Shown here: piece by piece, positions 43,853 to 52,942 of the stretch
Layout of the letters: the number at the start of each line of letters is the position of its first letter
Numbering within the stretch: the stretch's first letter is position 1
Assembly (NCBI GenBank): GCA_018240065.1
Contig: JAFEGH010000007.1
Location: forward strand, 1-64,000
Reading direction: 5' to 3'
From: Verrucomicrobiota bacterium
Lineage (GTDB): Bacteria; Chlamydiota; Chlamydiia; Chlamydiales; Rhabdochlamydiaceae
Length of the DNA stretch: 64,000 bases
Position numbers and translations under genes: made by a program
The notes under the pieces: model-generated
What the model saw: the letters and a program-made list of their open reading frames with translations, nothing else
Databases searched by the model: none
Told to the model about the DNA's origin: nothing

Positions 43853-45763
43853 TTAAGTCAGAAGCGTTTTTCGAAAGTGAGTATCTTCGACATCGCTCGC
43901 ACAGACCCATACGCGGCAGGGCGCTTTGCGTATGATTTTTTCTGCAACAGGTCCCATCCCTTTCGTCTTGGGATCCCGGATTGATTTCAGCGCGCCAAGT
44001 ACAATCAGATCGTATTTACCCCGGGTCGCCATCTCGAGAATGGTATCCGATACAGAACGCGACCGGACAATCTCCAGCTCGATCTCGACGCCGATCTCGC
44101 GGGCGATCGCCTCTGCTCTTTTGAGGACAGCCTCGGCCAGTACCATCCTGTGCGGGATGTTCATATCGAGCGGAATTGACGAGGGTATTTCGATCACTTG
44201 CAATGCTGTGATCCTCGCCTTGTGCATTTTGGCGATCTCGCAGGCCATCTGGACCGTCTCGGTCTGCATCCCTCCCCGCGTAGGCACCAGGATTCTCTTC
44301 ACTGCCATCGGCTGATAGTCCGGCACATCGATCTCTTCGATCGCGACATGTCCCATCGGCTTAAGTTTGCGCCCCTTGCGGATCCGGTAGTACATGTAGA
44401 GTCCAAATGTCATCCACGCCAGTCCCAAATACCTTCCTTCCGGTTTGGTGATCACGACCAGAAACCAGACGCTCATTGTAGCGATCGCGCCGATGATGGC
44501 TGTCAGAGGGATCGAATATTTTCCAAATGGGATGTTGAGAGGCGCGCGGAAGGGACGCTTCATGTTGGGCTTTTTGATCCGCATGGCGATCAGGGACATA
44601 TGGGCCGAGAAAAAGGCGAGCATCGCCCCAAAATTGTAAAGGTCCGCCAGGAAGTCCATACTTCCTCGGCTTGCGAGAACGACGAATGAAGCGACGATCG
44701 CAAAGAATGCCAGCGAGACGATCGGGGTCCGGAACCTCGGATGAATCGTATAAAAAAAGCGAGGGAGCTGATAGTACTCCCCCATGTTGAACGAAAGGCG
44801 CGAAGCCCCCATCAGTCCCGCGTTGGCCGCGACGCCAAGAACAATCGCTGCAAGGATCGCAACTGTCGGCGACAGGATCCAGCCTCCAAAAGGAAGCGCG
44901 TCGACGATGGCAGCAATAGGATTCAAAAGGAATTTAGTTCCCAGATCGTGCGGGGTCACCGCGGAGAGAGCGGCGACCGAAATTCCCAAATAGACCACTA
45001 AAAGGACAAACATCGTCAGGACGACCGCTCGCGGCACGGTCTTGACCGGCTTCTGAGCCTCCGCTGCGAGCTGGGCGATGGACTCGATCCCAGTATAAGC
45101 GACCATCGCCATCGCAACTCCTTTGAAAAAATCGGGCCATGACGGAGACCAATCGACATTAGGGACATTGATCCTGACATGGTCGACAATGATATTGAGA
45201 TCAAGCAGAGTGCTCAAACCGATGGCGATGATCACAGCCTGGACGAGTACGGTAAAAGTCGTGAGGATCAAACTGATTCGGGTCGATTGTCTGACTCCGA
45301 TCACATTCATCGCAAATAAAATCGCAATCAGCGCGACAGTGAACACCAGCTGAACAGGAGTGTTGTGCAAATCGGCGAAAAAATACCCGAGGTAAGGCCC
45401 GACCGCAAACGCGGAAATGGCGATCGTGACGATGTAATCGAGAAGCAGCCCCCAGCCAGCGATGAATGAGATCAAATCGTTGAAGGCGTGTCTGGCGAAA
45501 CTGGCGGACCCGCCCGATTCATGGACCGCCGAGGTCATTTCCGCATAGGTCAGGGCAGTGCAGATGAAGACAACGCCGGCCAGTGCAAGCGCGATCGGCG
45601 TGGCGCCAAGGGCGAAGAGGGCCGTCACTCCAAGGGCATAAAAAATGGACGAGCCTAAGTCGCCGTAGCCGATGGCAAAGAGGTCGAAAACTCCTAAAAC
45701 ACGCTTAAGAGTACCCCTCTTCAGTTGCACGACCGTCGTCGTTTGACGATGATTTCCATTCAT
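43853..45763 (-). CDS. APC-family permease with C-terminal universal-stress domain
   Basis: 636 residues. Residues about 20-460 are an amino acid/polyamine permease with twelve hydrophobic segments, opening with F-D-L-F-A-I-G-Y-G-D-L-G-S-S-I-F-Y-A-L-G and carrying V-A-Y-T-G-I-E-S-I-A-Q-L-A-A-E. Residues about 490-625 form a UspA-like domain: K-R-I-L-V-P-T-R-G-G, then Y-D-L-I-V-L-G-A-L-K-S and G-P-V-A-E-K-I-I-R-K-A-P-C-R-V-W-V, which follow the ATP-binding G-x2-G-x9-G-S/T pattern only loosely. The Usp part may gate the transporter. Substrate unknown. A 9-bp inverted repeat (45764-45772 with 45792-45800) begins right before the start codon. Confidence 0.85.
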   Translation of the reverse strand: MNGNHRQTTTVVQLKRGTLKRVLGVFDLFAIGYGDLGSSIFYALGVTALFALGATPIALALAGVVFICTALTYAEMTSAVHESGGSASFARHAFNDLISFIAGWGLLLDYIVTIAISAFAVGPYLGYFFADLHNTPVQLVFTVALIAILFAMNVIGVRQSTRISLILTTFTVLVQAVIIAIGLSTLLDLNIIVDHVRINVPNVDWSPSWPDFFKGVAMAMVAYTGIESIAQLAAEAQKPVKTVPRAVVLTMFVLLVVYLGISVAALSAVTPHDLGTKFLLNPIAAIVDALPFGGWILSPTVAILAAIVLGVAANAGLMGASRLSFNMGEYYQLPRFFYTIHPRFRTPIVSLAFFAIVASFVVLASRGSMDFLADLYNFGAMLAFFSAHMSLIAMRIKKPNMKRPFRAPLNIPFGKYSIPLTAIIGAIATMSVWFLVVITKPEGRYLGLAWMTFGLYMYYRIRKGRKLKPMGHVAIEEIDVPDYQPMAVKRILVPTRGGMQTETVQMACEIAKMHKARITALQVIEIPSSIPLDMNIPHRMVLAEAVLKRAEAIAREIGVEIELEIVRSRSVSDTILEMATRGKYDLIVLGALKSIRDPKTKGMGPVAEKIIRKAPCRVWVCASDVEDTHFRKTLLT

Positions 45764-45800
45764 ACGGACATACCTTATTGTAAACTTTAGATATGTCCGT
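45764..45800. promoter_or_regulatory. Inverted repeat at the start of the permease gene
   Basis: ACGGACATA (45764-45772) and TATGTCCGT (45792-45800) are perfect inverted copies 19 bp apart, directly upstream of the minus-strand ATG at 45763. Either an operator or a leader hairpin that hides the ribosome site (AAGG, complement near 45775). Confidence 0.4.
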
Positions 45801-45829
45801 TAATGAAATTTATAATCAACTGGAATGGA

Positions 45830-46627
45830 TTAGGGCGGCGGAAATTCCTGTAGAATTTTCAAAAGCTCGCTCTTCACCTCCTCGCTCAGGCTGTCTCTTT
45901 CCAATTGAAAATAACTGCCCTGATAGCTTTCTGCTTCCGGCTGATAGACAGGGGCGATTTTTTCGATTGAAAGATTAATGATGGCGGTCGGATCGACAAA
46001 CATCCCTTTATTGTTCAACCGGACAAGGTCGTGGTCATCGAAAATGCGAAGCTTCTGTTCCTTATCCAAAGCAAAACGCAGGATTGTATAGGAACGCAGT
46101 TTCATCGATTTTAAAGGAACGGCTCCTTCATCGGACGGAACGAAGATCCTTTTCCCGTCGATGCGCAGGTAACTTTGTTCATCGATTGAGATTTCATAGC
46201 CGGACAATCTTCTCCCGTCCAGCTTGCACCCTGAAGAGGTAAAGAGGATGCCCTGTGTTTTTCTGGCGGCAAAATGCTGCTCGACCTTGGCGATGATCTC
46301 TTCCCCAAGGAGCTCAGCTGGCTTAAGGGAAACTTCATCGAGCGCTTTCAGATCAATGATGTCCAGCGGCCCCTGTCCTTCCTTACCGCGAATGCCGAGC
46401 AAAATATCGCGCTGGGGATTAATGCCCTGAACATGCGGGTCGATGGGGATTTGCTTTAGGAAAACGACCTTCAATCCCTTTTTCTCAAGGACAGCATTCG
46501 CTCTTTCGAGCGCAGAGTCCAAGAGCTTTTGAGACTGATCGAAGGGATTTGCCCCAATCGAAACCGTCCCGTGAAGCGGCCAGAATCCAGTTGCGGCTGT
46601 AGATATTTGTTGTGTAAATGTTGCCAT
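45830..46627 (-). CDS. Hypothetical soluble protein, 265 aa
   Basis: Not recognised. The ATG at 46627 has a GGAGG eight bases upstream; an earlier ATG at 46651 lacks one. The protein is mixed alpha/beta without signal peptide or membrane segments. It includes a run with C-K-L-D-G-R-R-L-S-G-Y-E-I-S-I-D-E-Q-S-Y and two strand-rich blocks. The gene follows the phosphatase gene by 87 bp on the same strand, so it may be the last gene of that run or have its own promoter (TATAGT, complement near 46670). Confidence 0.65.
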   Translation of the reverse strand: MATFTQQISTAATGFWPLHGTVSIGANPFDQSQKLLDSALERANAVLEKKGLKVVFLKQIPIDPHVQGINPQRDILLGIRGKEGQGPLDIIDLKALDEVSLKPAELLGEEIIAKVEQHFAARKTQGILFTSSGCKLDGRRLSGYEISIDEQSYLRIDGKRIFVPSDEGAVPLKSMKLRSYTILRFALDKEQKLRIFDDHDLVRLNNKGMFVDPTAIINLSIEKIAPVYQPEAESYQGSYFQLERDSLSEEVKSELLKILQEFPPP

Positions 46628-46714
46628 AATCGACCTCCAAAGAATGAACAATGACTTGTTCGAAATCGACTATACTCCGAGTTCTTTAATTTTGGGAATT
46701 TAGAAGACAATTTA

Positions 46715-47212
46715 TCAAGAGGGCTTCACTGAAAAGTGATCGAGGATGCCCTCGCAGGCGTCGATCGCCATGTCCACGACAAGATCAAAAGCCGTCTCTT
46801 TGTCATAATAGGGATCGGGAATGTCCTTCCCCTTGAATTTTGAGGAGTAGGCTGTGGCAAGCAGGACCTTATTTTTATCCTCATCAGTTGAGGCTAGATC
46901 TTTGAGTAGATCGGATGCCTCATCTGTGACCGCGAAGATGAGATCAAAGCGCTGAAAATCGCTGGGCTTGAAGAGCTTGGCGATATGTTCCATAGAGATC
47001 TCTCTTTTCTCCCCTGCTTTGCGCATACGCAGGTCGACAGGTCTTCCCAGGTAGTAGGTCGTCAGCGCCATGCTGTCAATAAAGAAAAGATCCGCGACGC
47101 CCCGCTTTTTTGCCAGCGTCTCAAAAACGGCGGCAAGCGCAGGCGATCTGCAGATGTTGCCGAAGCAAATGAAACAGAAAGAATAGAATCCTTTATTCTT
47201 CAGAGGCGACAT
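46715..47212 (-). CDS. Low-molecular-weight protein tyrosine phosphatase
   Basis: Removes phosphate from phosphotyrosine (or phosphoarginine) with a Cys nucleophile. The P-loop reads C-F-G-N-I-C-R-S-P, the C-x5-R-S signature with the Asn typical of this family, and the general acid lies in I-P-D-P-Y-Y. Counted from the ATG at 47212 the catalytic Cys is residue 16; ATGs at 47233 and 47242 are alternatives, and none has a good ribosome site. All starts lie inside the 3' end of the kinase gene, so translation is probably coupled to the kinase. Confidence 0.85.
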   Translation of the reverse strand: MSPLKNKGFYSFCFICFGNICRSPALAAVFETLAKKRGVADLFFIDSMALTTYYLGRPVDLRMRKAGEKREISMEHIAKLFKPSDFQRFDLIFAVTDEASDLLKDLASTDEDKNKVLLATAYSSKFKGKDIPDPYYDKETAFDLVVDMAIDACEGILDHFSVKPS

Positions 47213-49100
47213 CGGCTGCACAGCGGAATCCATAGGTCCCATTCATTAGCCCGGGATTGTTGCGGTGGCGGTGGGCGCAGCGCAGGTCCTCCTTCGAGCT
47301 TTTCCAGCAGCCGCCGCGCAAGACGCGGTAGACTCCCTGCATCGGCCCTTTGGGATTGTTTGGTTCCTGCACGGAAATATCGTAAAAATGGAAATCGTAC
47401 CAGTCCTGGCACCATTCATAGACGTTGCCTGCCATGTCGAAAAGACCAAAACCGTTGGGCGGGTAGCTCATCACAGGGGTCGTGTCGGAACTAAAAAAGT
47501 TCGCCTCGATTTTTTCGATCTGGTTGCCGTTTGGATAGATGAAATCCTCGCGTCCGCCATAGGAGGCGACTTCCCACTCCGCTTCTGTTGGCAGACGCTT
47601 TCCGACCCACTTTGCGTAGGCTACAGCGCCATACCACGTGACCCCGACGACAGGGTGCCTGGAATAGCCGGACTCGATATTGAGCTTGCCGCCGCTGCGT
47701 TTGATGCGGGACTCGCGCAAACGGATGATGTCGCTGTTATTCGCGTCTTTTTCTCCCCCCATCGCTTCCAGGAAAAGCACAAATTGCTCATTGGTCACAG
47801 GGTGAACGTCGATTGCAAAAGCATTTAACTGAACTGCGTGGCGCGGCATCTCGTCCCGACCGCCATGATTGCTACCGCGCAAATAAGTCCCTGCCGGGAT
47901 GACCGCCATATCGGCAAGCATCGGCTCGATCTCCTTATTTTCCTGAGGCGTGGGCAAGTAGGGGGCCACGGTCTTCTCTGTCTGGAAGATCGCGCCTGGA
48001 TCCGCTTCAAAAGAAGGGCGCGTGATCTCTTTGGGCCTCAGGAGCGGCTTGGCTTGCGTAGAGGTTGCAGCCCCCCCTGAGCTCCCGGAGAATTTTGGGG
48101 CATGCTCGACGCTCTCTTCCGCGATCGTCTTGAGTTTTTGAAGCTGGATGCGGGGAGACGCGTGGGTCGTGGAAGCGAGGAGTTCTTCAATTTTCGCGCT
48201 GAGGTTCTCCGGACGTTTCAAGGGGTCTGTCTGAAGGGCTCTGCAGATGAGAAGATCCCAGTTCCATTTCAATTCAGGGGCCTTCTTAGAGGGCAGTTCG
48301 AAATACCCTTCAGGAAATTCTCCTGTCAGCAAGTAATAAAGCAGCACGCCAAAAGCATAGACGTCTGATTTGATCGGGCTGGCCTTGGGATTCCCGGGCA
48401 CCTTCTGCTCGGGCGCCAGGAACAGAAAATTCTGGCAGAACGAGCGCTGTAGTTCGGTCGCTTTCGGAAAATCCCAGGGACCAGGAGTGTATTTTTCCTG
48501 TGCTCCCTTGGAAAACGCAAACCCGATGTTGGCGGCAAGGGCTGTGATCGCTTGATGATAGGTGCGCCCCAGCACAGCAAGCGGCCCGATGATCCGGGAA
48601 AGTCCGAAATCGGTAAGGTATGCCTGGAGTCCCTCTTTCGATTCTTTAACGACGATATTGTTCAATTTGATCGAACCGTGAGCCACAGGTTCGCTTCCAA
48701 GGACCGCATCATGGGCAAAGTCCAAAGCGGAGGCGATCTGACGTGCGATTCTCAGCACATCTTCCTCAGGAAGACGGTAATGTTTCTTGATGAAGTACTG
48801 GCCAAGGTTGGTCGAATGGTTGGCCGAATCGAGGATGGGCTCCGAGGTGAGGATATAGACGCCATCGGCATGCGTGGCGTTGTGGATTTTGGCAATGTGG
48901 GGATGCTCGAGCTTAGAGAGCGCCAGCACTTCTTTTTCGAACCGTTTGATGAATTCCGCATCGGTGGAAAGTTCGGGAGGCAGCACTTTGAGGATAACTA
49001 AGCGCTTTAAGAACCGATGTTCCGCCAGGAAGGTCTCTCCCATCGATCCCTTTCCGAGCTCCTGCACCAGAAGATAATCGCCGATTTGACGCTGCACCAT
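47193..49100 (-). CDS. pkn1: Pkn1-like protein: kinase domain plus FGE/sulfatase-modifying-like domain
   Basis: 635 residues, layout of chlamydial Pkn1. Kinase part (about 8-310): G-loop L-G-K-G-S-M-G at 15-21, Lys38 in V-I-L-K-V-L, D-F-G at 164-166, and the A-P-E of F-L-A-P-E-Q. The catalytic loop reads H141-G-S143-I-K-L-N-N148, so the catalytic Asp of H-R-D is Ser; K145 and N148 remain. The kinase may be weak or dead. A Ser/Pro linker leads to an FGE-like domain (about 405-630) with T-N-E-Q-F, R-L-P-T-E-A-E-W-E, F-D-M-A-G-N-V-Y-E-W and Y-G-F-R-C-A, but I do not see the paired active-site Cys of true FGE. Follows yyaL by 24 bp. Confidence 0.85.
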   Translation of the reverse strand: MVQRQIGDYLLVQELGKGSMGETFLAEHRFLKRLVILKVLPPELSTDAEFIKRFEKEVLALSKLEHPHIAKIHNATHADGVYILTSEPILDSANHSTNLGQYFIKKHYRLPEEDVLRIARQIASALDFAHDAVLGSEPVAHGSIKLNNIVVKESKEGLQAYLTDFGLSRIIGPLAVLGRTYHQAITALAANIGFAFSKGAQEKYTPGPWDFPKATELQRSFCQNFLFLAPEQKVPGNPKASPIKSDVYAFGVLLYYLLTGEFPEGYFELPSKKAPELKWNWDLLICRALQTDPLKRPENLSAKIEELLASTTHASPRIQLQKLKTIAEESVEHAPKFSGSSGGAATSTQAKPLLRPKEITRPSFEADPGAIFQTEKTVAPYLPTPQENKEIEPMLADMAVIPAGTYLRGSNHGGRDEMPRHAVQLNAFAIDVHPVTNEQFVLFLEAMGGEKDANNSDIIRLRESRIKRSGGKLNIESGYSRHPVVGVTWYGAVAYAKWVGKRLPTEAEWEVASYGGREDFIYPNGNQIEKIEANFFSSDTTPVMSYPPNGFGLFDMAGNVYEWCQDWYDFHFYDISVQEPNNPKGPMQGVYRVLRGGCWKSSKEDLRCAHRHRNNPGLMNGTYGFRCAADVASEE

Positions 49101-49124
49101 GTATTTTTCCTCGTAAACGTCGAA

Positions 49125-51191
49125 TTAAAGAGTTTCCAATGCCTTTAGGATCTCCCCTTTTTCGAGAAGCGGGGCCTCGCAATGGTCCTGCCGGCAAATA
49201 TATATTGCAGTCTGTCCATCGATCGGATTTTTATCAACCAGGGAGGGAATTAAGGTGGGAAGCAAAGCGTCCTTGCTCTCCTTCCATACCACTGCAGCAT
49301 GAGGAATGAAGCGGGAGCTCAAAATCTCCTGGATCTCTTTCTTCAGGCTTAAGTCTTCATCCAGTGCGATCACGATGAGAGGAGCCTTGAGGTCCAAATA
49401 GCGCTGCAGACAGATGAGATGGTAGCACGCGCCCGGCGGGTAGGTCTCAATGTAATGCTTCGAGGCTTTCAAAATGTCCTCGGCCTGGGCCATGTATTTT
49501 CCATCCTGCGTGAGCTGATAGAGCCGCAGTAAATTCTCGCAGTGGATCGCATTGCCGGAAGGTTCCGCCCCGTCGTAATATTCGCATTTGCGCAAAAGCA
49601 GGGTCGGATCTTCTAAATTGTAATAGAATGCCCCCTCTTCCGCCTTGAACTCTTTTTCGAGTACGCCGGCAAGCTCGATAGCCCATTTCAGCCAGTCGCT
49701 GCCGCATCCTTCTTCAAAAAGGCTGATGAGCGCTTTGATCAAAAAAGCATAGTCGTCAAGCCCCCCTTCGAACCGAGACTCTCCTTCCCGCCATCTGCGC
49801 ATGAGCCTCCCATCTTTCCAAAGGTTGCTCTTAATAAAATCGCAGGCTTTGAGCGCCGCCTCTTTGAAGACAGGCTTTTTAAGTGCGGACGCTGCTTTGA
49901 TCAATGCGTCGATCATCAGGCCGTTCCAGGAGACGATAATCTTGTCATCCTTAAAAGGATGAGGGCGGAACTGCCGTCTCTTGATCAACTTGGGCCTGGC
50001 TTTTGCCAGGATCTCTTTCGCATCTTTCACATCAATATTGCGCAGCTCCGCAAATTCCTCGATAGGATGGCTGATGTGGAGCACGCTCCTGCCTTCGAAA
50101 TTCCCTTCGCTTGTAATCCCATAATACTGGCAGAAGATCTCAGACTCCTCGTTGGACAGAACTTCCTTGACCTCATACTGGGTCCAGGTGTAATACATCC
50201 CTTCATGCCCCTCCGAGTCGGCATCCTCGGCAGAGTAAAATCCTCCCATGGGATGGGTCATCTCGCTCACGGCATAAGCGAGCGTCTCGTCGCAAGCTGT
50301 GCGGTAAGTCTCTTTCTGGGTGTATTTCCAGGCGTCTAGATAGGTGCGAGCCAAGATCGCATTGTCATACAGCATCTTTTCAAAGTGGGGGATGAACCAA
50401 CGGTCGTCGACGGCATAGCGGGAAAACCCGCCCCCGAGCTGATCGTAGATCCCCCCGCGGAGCATCATATCAAGTGTCAGCTCGACGCAGTATAGAGCCC
50501 TGCTGTCCCCTTTAGCCCGAGCGAACTCGAGCATAAAAACCGACTGGTAGCCCATCGGGAATTTCGGCTCCCCTTTCAGTCCCCCATAGACAGGGTCGAT
50601 GAGTTCATACATCATCTCCACTGCCATCGCGAGATTCTGCTGGGAAGGCATCGCATCCCCTGCCGACTTGGAAGACCGCTCGAAGATTTCAACAATCTTG
50701 TCGGCCTGCTCGACAAGCTGCTTGCGCTCGTCTCCCATCCACAGCTGCCTGATGTGCTGAACAAACTGACCCATTCCGATTAGCCCTCGGCGATTGGCCG
50801 GAGGAAGATAGGTCACAGCGAAGAACGGTTTGAGTTCTGGCGTCAGGATCAGGTTGAGAGGCCAACCTCCCGCAGAAGACATCAGCGCCTGGGCGAACTC
50901 CATATAGATACTGTCAACCTGGGGCAGTTCTTCCCTGTCGACCTTGATGTTGATGAAGGCGTCGTTCATCAATTTGGCGATCTCAGGGTTTTCGAACGAC
51001 TCCTTTTCCATCACATGGCACCAATGACAGGTCGCGTACCCGATGGAAAGAAAAATCGGCTTGTCGAGCTTTTTTGCCAGTTCGAATGCCTCCTGCCCCC
51101 ACGGATACCAATCGACTGGATTGTGCGCGTGCTGCAGGAGATAGGGGGATTTCTCGTTGATTAGCCGATTGGTGAACTGTGGAGTCGACAT
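49125..51191 (-). CDS. Thioredoxin-domain protein, YyaL/SPATA20 family
   Basis: 688 residues, the usual size. The N-terminal DUF255 region has the hallmark N-P-V-D-W-Y-P-W-G and the thioredoxin-like C55-H-W-C58-H, then V-D-R-E-E-L-P and G-G-W-P-L-N. The rest is an alpha/alpha barrel like N-acylglucosamine epimerases, with [17 protein letters not shown] and [14 protein letters not shown]. The biochemical role of the family is not settled. It appears to head a minus-strand operon with the Pkn1-like kinase and the phosphatase. Confidence 0.9.
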   Translation of the reverse strand: MSTPQFTNRLINEKSPYLLQHAHNPVDWYPWGQEAFELAKKLDKPIFLSIGYATCHWCHVMEKESFENPEIAKLMNDAFINIKVDREELPQVDSIYMEFAQALMSSAGGWPLNLILTPELKPFFAVTYLPPANRRGLIGMGQFVQHIRQLWMGDERKQLVEQADKIVEIFERSSKSAGDAMPSQQNLAMAVEMMYELIDPVYGGLKGEPKFPMGYQSVFMLEFARAKGDSRALYCVELTLDMMLRGGIYDQLGGGFSRYAVDDRWFIPHFEKMLYDNAILARTYLDAWKYTQKETYRTACDETLAYAVSEMTHPMGGFYSAEDADSEGHEGMYYTWTQYEVKEVLSNEESEIFCQYYGITSEGNFEGRSVLHISHPIEEFAELRNIDVKDAKEILAKARPKLIKRRQFRPHPFKDDKIIVSWNGLMIDALIKAASALKKPVFKEAALKACDFIKSNLWKDGRLMRRWREGESRFEGGLDDYAFLIKALISLFEEGCGSDWLKWAIELAGVLEKEFKAEEGAFYYNLEDPTLLLRKCEYYDGAEPSGNAIHCENLLRLYQLTQDGKYMAQAEDILKASKHYIETYPPGACYHLICLQRYLDLKAPLIVIALDEDLSLKKEIQEILSSRFIPHAAVVWKESKDALLPTLIPSLVDKNPIDGQTAIYICRQDHCEAPLLEKGEILKALETL

Positions 51192-51215
51192 AGACCTGTT
51201 AAAATAAGTTTGGAA

Positions 51216-51623
51216 TTAGAGGATGCCCAGAAACTTTGCCAGATACCACGCGGCAACCAGAACAAGCGCAGCTGCGCCCGCCCAGATCAGGTTAGGCAGC
51301 CACTTCACTCCGCCGCCCATACTTCCTCGGACCTCCAAAGTGCCGATCCCATAGTTAAACTCATGCTTCTCCGCCGGCATGCGAAAAGTCGCAGGGTTGT
51401 CTCGGATCATGCCGTCAAGGTCCAATCCTAAAAACTGGGCATACTGCTTCATGAACCCCAGGGCATAGACGCCCGAGATGTAATCATTGATTTGACCGTC
51501 TTCAATCGCTTCGAGATAGGCGGATCGGATCGAGGTCGAGTTCTCCACTTCTTTTAAAGAGAGGTTGAGATCTTTGCGCTTCGTCTTAAAAATCTCTCCA
51601 ACGCGTTTCAATTCTTCGCTCAT
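51216..51623 (-). CDS. rodZ: RodZ-like helix-turn-helix membrane protein
   Basis: 135 residues. A Cro-type HTH_25 domain (about 5-75) opens with G-E-I-F-K-T-K-R-K-D-L-N-L-S-L-K-E-V-E and includes Y-L-E-A-I-E-D-G and the G-F-M-K-Q-Y-A motif that contacts MreB in RodZ. A short linker leads to one membrane helix at the very C-terminus (about 110-133). The periplasmic domain of enteric RodZ is absent, as is known for chlamydial RodZ. Role: links MreB to the membrane for septal wall synthesis. A perfect GGAGG site precedes the start. It diverges from rnhC. Confidence 0.87.
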   Translation of the reverse strand: MSEELKRVGEIFKTKRKDLNLSLKEVENSTSIRSAYLEAIEDGQINDYISGVYALGFMKQYAQFLGLDLDGMIRDNPATFRMPAEKHEFNYGIGTLEVRGSMGGGVKWLPNLIWAGAAALVLVAAWYLAKFLGIL

Positions 51624-51684
51624 AGTCCTCCGGAAAAATGCTGGATGCAGAGCTATTATAGCTTAAACCCCATTATCGTGTACA

Positions 51685-51754
51685 AGTGCTCTGTCAGCTT
51701 TGTCATGGGTGTTTGGGCTCTGTCAAACATCCATGACAAAGCTGTCAGAACACT
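51685..51754. repeat. 70-nt hairpin between rodZ and rnhC
   Basis: A 25-nt arm (51691-51715) pairs with 51724-51748 with one T-T mismatch and one G-T pair, around an 8-nt loop. After a 2-nt internal mismatch, AGTG (51685-51688) pairs with CACT (51751-51754). The pentamer TGTCA/TGACA occurs five times inside it. There is no T-run. It lies between divergent genes, so it is not an ordinary terminator. Confidence 0.75.
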
Positions 51755-51882
51755 AGGGGAGATTAAGGAACCCTTGAGAACCAGTCCCAATCCTGCAAAA
51801 TTTAACTCTAATCTTGTCTTTTTTCGAAATCAATGTAAAAATGCAAATCAACACACCCATCTATTGATTACAAAAGACTTCA

Positions 51883-52800
51883 ATGGCATCTGAAAAAAGT
51901 TCTTGTTTTGTCGCAACGATCAGCATCGAGCTCGCCGACAAACTCCGCAGCGATTTGATCGAGCAGGGATTCCAGCTCACCACGCCCGCCTACACGATTT
52001 TTTCCGCCCAGAAAAAAGGAGTGTCCTGCACTCTGTATTCTTCCGGAAAGCTGACCGTCCAAGGCAAGGACATGGGAGACTTCATCACCTTCTATCTCGA
52101 GCCGGAGATCCTTCAGTCTGTTGCCTTCAGCTATCCGGAGACCCAGGTGAACATGACCTCTCATATCGGGATCGACGAATCGGGCAAAGGAGACTTTTTC
52201 GGTCCATTGTGCATCGCTGGCGTCCAGGCCGACGAAGCGAAGATCAAAGAACTTCTTTCTCTGGGCGTCAAAGACAGTAAAAAGATCACGGACACTATCG
52301 TCCGCACTTTGAGCGCCAAAATCAAAAAGGTCTGTCCCCACGCCATCGTCTTCATCTCTCCCAAGAAATATAACGAGCTCTACGCTAACTTTCAGAATCT
52401 CAACAAGCTCCTGGGCTGGGGCCACGCCACTGCGATCGCCGAACTTGTCGCTAAGACCGGCTGTACGGACGTCATCATCGACCAGTTCGCCAGCGAGCAT
52501 GTGGTCCTCAACGCCCTCAAGCAAAAAAAAATCACCGTGTCTCTGACCCAGCGCCACCGCGCTGAAGCAGACCCTGTCGTCGCCGCAGCTTCCATTCTTG
52601 CAAGGGCCGCATTTTTGGAAGGACTCGAACAGCTCAGCAAACAGTATGAGATCGACATCCCCAAAGGGGCTTCCCCCCAGGTCGTCCGAACCGGAAAACT
52701 GCTGGTCGGCAAGTTCGGCCCCCAAATTCTGGAGCTGACAGCAAAACTCCACTTCAAAACCAAAGATGAGGTGCTAGGTCTCGGCAAAGAAAGTTCGTAA
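51883..52800 (+). CDS. rnhC: Ribonuclease HIII
   Basis: Cuts RNA in RNA/DNA hybrids. 305 residues with the HIII layout: an N-terminal TBP-like hybrid-binding domain (about 8-85) and the RNase H domain with I-D98-E99-S-G-K-G-D104 as the metal site, K-D-S-K-K-I, and H-R-A-E-A-D-P-V-V-A-A-A-S. RNase HIII replaces HI/HII duties in chlamydiae and some Firmicutes. Its adjacency to a RodZ gene is also seen in Chlamydia, as I recall. An inverted repeat at 52831 lies downstream. Confidence 0.93.
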   Translation: MASEKSSCFVATISIELADKLRSDLIEQGFQLTTPAYTIFSAQKKGVSCTLYSSGKLTVQGKDMGDFITFYLEPEILQSVAFSYPETQVNMTSHIGIDESGKGDFFGPLCIAGVQADEAKIKELLSLGVKDSKKITDTIVRTLSAKIKKVCPHAIVFISPKKYNELYANFQNLNKLLGWGHATAIAELVAKTGCTDVIIDQFASEHVVLNALKQKKITVSLTQRHRAEADPVVAAASILARAAFLEGLEQLSKQYEIDIPKGASPQVVRTGKLLVGKFGPQILELTAKLHFKTKDEVLGLGKESS

Positions 52801-52830
52801 CATGAGGCTTGATTTGGAAGCTCTCGCAGC

Positions 52831-52887
52831 TCAACGGTCGAAAAGGGGACCCTATTAACTTTATACTGCCCCCTTTTCGACCGTTGA
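52831..52887. terminator. Perfect 18-bp inverted repeat after rnhC
   Basis: Arms 52831-52848 and 52870-52887 are perfect complements with a 21-nt AT-rich loop. The right arm contains CCCCTTTT, so read-through RNA forms a stable hairpin. No T-run follows. It separates rnhC from recN, which starts 55 bp later. Confidence 0.7.
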
Positions 52888-52942
52888 ACCCCGAGGCATT
52901 GACACAGCCGAAACATTAAGAACTTTAGTTAGGGAGCTCCAG

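Noticed and set aside
45793-45978. A 61-codon plus-strand frame opposite the 265-residue hypothetical gene
   Set aside because: No ribosome site; it lies almost wholly antisense to a better-supported gene.
47193-47900. A true formylglycine-generating (FGE) enzyme
   Set aside because: The fold signature is there, but I do not see the active-site Cys pair of FGE, and no sulfatase gene is nearby.
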